Part shown: positions 14,122 to 15,867 of the stretch, in pieces
Position numbering within the stretch: position 1 is the stretch's first letter
How the letters are laid out: every line of letters begins with the position of its first letter
Assembly (NCBI GenBank): GCA_946482375.1
Contig: CAMLRH010000027.1
Span: 1-15,867, forward strand
Direction of reading: 5' to 3'
Origin: an uncultured Caulobacteraceae bacterium
Lineage (GTDB): Bacteria; Pseudomonadota; Alphaproteobacteria; Caulobacterales; Caulobacteraceae
DNA: 15,867 nucleotides
Notes under the pieces: model-generated
Database searches by the model: none
What the model was told of the DNA's origin: nothing
What the model saw: only the letters and a program-made list of their open reading frames with translations
Position numbers and translations under genes: made by a program

Positions 14122-15867
14122 CTAGCCCCCTTCCGCCGGACGATCGAAAACCACCTCGGCATTGACGTCGGCGACATAGCCGCCGTCCGGCGAAACAGTG
14201 AAGGTGACGGGAGTCTTCAGCCGCATGTGCAGCCGGCTCGCCTGCTCGGGGTCGAGTTCGAGCCGGTAGGCGCCGGCCGGCAGCGACTCGAAGGCGATCG
14301 AACCGTCGAACTCCGTCGTGCCCTCGATCGGTTGGCCGCCCTCGCGGACGACCTGGACATGCACCGCGGAAAGTCCGACGAGCCGCCCGTCGTCCTGGGC
14401 GTACTGCACGCGCGCCATCACCTCGCCCGTCGGCGTGAGCGGATACAGGACCCGCGCCACGCCGCCCATGCGCGGCGCGAACTCGACCGTCTGGGGCGGC
14501 GACTGGACATAGAGGTTGTCGACCCCGTCCAGCCCGACCTGCACGCGTGCGGTCGGCGTGACGCCCATGCCGGTGATGAAGGCCCGCCCGTTCAGGGTGG
14601 TGGTCACCGGATGTTCGGCGCCCGAGACGCTGACGCCCTCGACCGGCTCTTCGCCCGGATCGAACAGGCCGTTGCCGTTGCGGTCGATAAAGGCCTGGAA
14701 GGCGACGTTGCCGCCGCTGGCCGGACCCGGACGGGTCATGACGTAGCGCCGCGCGAACGGGTCGCGGACAAGGCCGAAAGCGAACTGGACGCCCAGGCGC
14801 CACTCCGAATCCGGGGCCACGTAGTCGCCGGAGATCGCCAGGTCGCCGTAAGGCAGCTTGAAGTTGGTCGCCGCCTGGAAGGCAGTGTTCGACTCCTCGC
14901 CGAAGCTGTGGCCGACACCGAAGCGAACGGCCATGGTTTCGGATAGCGCCCGGTCGGCGGTCAGCGTCAGCGCCGACAGGCGGGCGTCCGGCTGCACCTC
15001 GTAGTCGAGCGCTCCGCGCAGCTGCCAGCGGTAGGCGGCGAAGGTGGAGGCGGCGAAGACTCCCGTCAGCCGGCGGCTCGTGGCGCCGGCGTTCTCGTCC
15101 TGGCGATAGTCGAGGCCGCCGGACACCAGCACCGTGCCGAAGGTGGTCGACGCCCGCGCCGCGGCCATCAGCGCCCGGTCGCCGTCCTCGTACTGGTCGC
15201 GCGCGGCGCGCAACGACAGCGGCACGGCGCGGCCGCCCGGGCGCAGGCTGGTGTCGACGGTGATCTCGCTGTGGCGCGCCAGCGGCTCGCCAAGGCTGAT
15301 GCCCGGATTGGCCTCGTCGATGAAGCCGCCGCTGTATTCGGCGTGGCGGCCGATGATCGAAAGCCCCAGCGGCTGCCCGGCGACGCCGAGGGCCAGGCCC
15401 AGGCCGCCCTGATCGTCCCTGGCGGCGTCCGCCATCACCGCCAGACCGCCGAGCGAGGTCCGCGCGCCCAGGGTGAAGAGACTGCGTTCCGCCCCCTGGT
15501 CGTTGGAGTACCAGGCGCCGCCGGCGGTCATGGTCAGCTGCTCGGTGATCCCGCGCGTCATCAGCGCGACGACCCTGGCCTTGCCCTTGGCGGGACTGAC
15601 GCCGAACCCTTCGTCGCCGAACTCGACGACCGGCGTCTCCTGCTGCACGACGCCGAAGTCGAGGGTGGTCTGGCCGGGCTTGAGCTGGCCGCCGCCGACG
15701 TTGACGACGCGGGTTTCCTCCGAGCGCTCGCCGCGCGGTCCGTAGAAGACGATGCGGATGACGTTCAGCCCGCGCGCCAGCGGCACCTGCAGGAATTCGT
15801 AGCGGCCTTCGACCGGCGTGCGCTGGCCGCTGCGCAGGATGTCGTTGACGTAGAGCTCGACGTCGTA
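14122..15867 (-). CDS. Outer-membrane usher-like protein (partial, N-terminus beyond window)
   Basis: This is a probable outer-membrane secretion pore for fimbrial subunits. The 581 C-terminal residues are visible; the frame stays open to the window edge. The visible start, YDVELYVNDILRSG, then the LPLARGLN-like stretch and LKPGQTTLDFGVVQQE, match the order seen in FimD/PapC-type ushers as the barrel resumes. A long series of amphipathic strands with barrel-like spacing follows. After the barrel comes DRNGNGLFDPGEEPVEGVSV (about 14640-14700), a Ca-binding-like loop entering Ig or carboxypeptidase-regulatory-like domains, then a final beta domain ending DRPAEGG. The classical PapC C-terminal pattern is not clear, so it may be a divergent usher. 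The downstream neighbours are two DUF4402 proteins with pilin-type C-termini. A periplasmic chaperone gene is expected to the right. Confidence 0.75.
   Translation of the reverse strand, partial: YDVELYVNDILRSGQRTPVEGRYEFLQVPLARGLNVIRIVFYGPRGERSEETRVVNVGGGQLKPGQTTLDFGVVQQETPVVEFGDEGFGVSPAKGKARVVALMTRGITEQLTMTAGGAWYSNDQGAERSLFTLGARTSLGGLAVMADAARDDQGGLGLALGVAGQPLGLSIIGRHAEYSGGFIDEANPGISLGEPLARHSEITVDTSLRPGGRAVPLSLRAARDQYEDGDRALMAAARASTTFGTVLVSGGLDYRQDENAGATSRRLTGVFAASTFAAYRWQLRGALDYEVQPDARLSALTLTADRALSETMAVRFGVGHSFGEESNTAFQAATNFKLPYGDLAISGDYVAPDSEWRLGVQFAFGLVRDPFARRYVMTRPGPASGGNVAFQAFIDRNGNGLFDPGEEPVEGVSVSGAEHPVTTTLNGRAFITGMGVTPTARVQVGLDGVDNLYVQSPPQTVEFAPRMGGVARVLYPLTPTGEVMARVQYAQDDGRLVGLSAVHVQVVREGGQPIEGTTEFDGSIAFESLPAGAYRLELDPEQASRLHMRLKTPVTFTVSPDGGYVADVNAEVVFDRPAEGG
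14126..14134 (-). promoter_or_regulatory. Strong Shine-Dalgarno of DUF4402 subunit B inside the usher-like gene
   Basis: On the minus strand GGAAGGGGG overlaps the last codons of the usher-like gene and lies nine bases before ATG 14116. It decides the ATG over the upstream GTG. Its strength compared with other sites in the window would suit a highly expressed structural subunit. Confidence 0.7.

Noticed and set aside
13142..14803. A 553-residue reading of DUF4402 subunit B
   Set aside because: The extra N-terminal part overlaps the usher-like gene out of frame. The signal peptide and the strong ribosome binding site define ATG 14116.

Overview
The window is high-GC DNA with almost no spacing between genes. 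Its gene order suggests an alphaproteobacterium of the Caulobacterales type (Caulobacter, Phenylobacterium, Brevundimonas relatives). The chvI-chvG-hprK-EIIA-HPr string is a known alphaproteobacterial arrangement. AhcY, BioB and the short N-terminally reduced HprK are of alphaproteobacterial type, and several promoter-like sites resemble the Caulobacter vegetative form (TTG-rich -35, GCTA-type -10). The genus is inferred from gene order and protein character, not from a marker gene.

Left part (1-2745): ahcY (minus) and bioB (plus) diverge from a shared intergenic region. It holds a perfect 16-bp palindrome, ATAAGGATATCCTTAT, directly upstream of a good ahcY promoter. This is probably the operator of a SAM/SAH-responsive regulator. 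A long perfect inverted repeat fills the space between bioB and the next gene.

Centre left (2746-6466): the tightly packed minus-strand operon chvI > chvG > hprK > EIIA(Man) > HPr. It joins an envelope- and acid-sensing two-component system to an incomplete, regulatory phosphotransferase system. There is no Enzyme I and no sugar permease in the window.

Centre (6467-11269): metabolic and envelope genes. On the minus strand are a HAD hydrolase, a pterin-4a-carbinolamine dehydratase and an NAD-type short-chain dehydrogenase. On the plus strand are a DUF3445 (heme-dependent oxidative N-demethylase-like) protein and a large AsmA-family membrane protein.

Right part (11266-15867), all minus strand: a partial outer-membrane usher-like protein, then two secreted paralogues that each carry two tandem DUF4402-like domains, then an enoyl-CoA hydratase/isomerase family protein. 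Both DUF4402 proteins end with a Gly at position -14 and a penultimate Tyr. That is the C-terminal pattern which periplasmic chaperones recognise in chaperone-usher pilus subunits. Usher and first subunit gene are separated by 5 bp, with the subunit's Shine-Dalgarno inside the usher's last codons. I read this as an under-described chaperone-usher-like surface appendage made of double-domain subunits. It is the most interesting part of the window; a chaperone gene would be expected beyond the right edge.

Four REP-like inverted repeats of one structural family (near 17-92, 2641-2739, 6342-6435 and 7582-7679) occupy intergenic gaps. One of them forms nearly the whole leader of the carbinolamine dehydratase gene.
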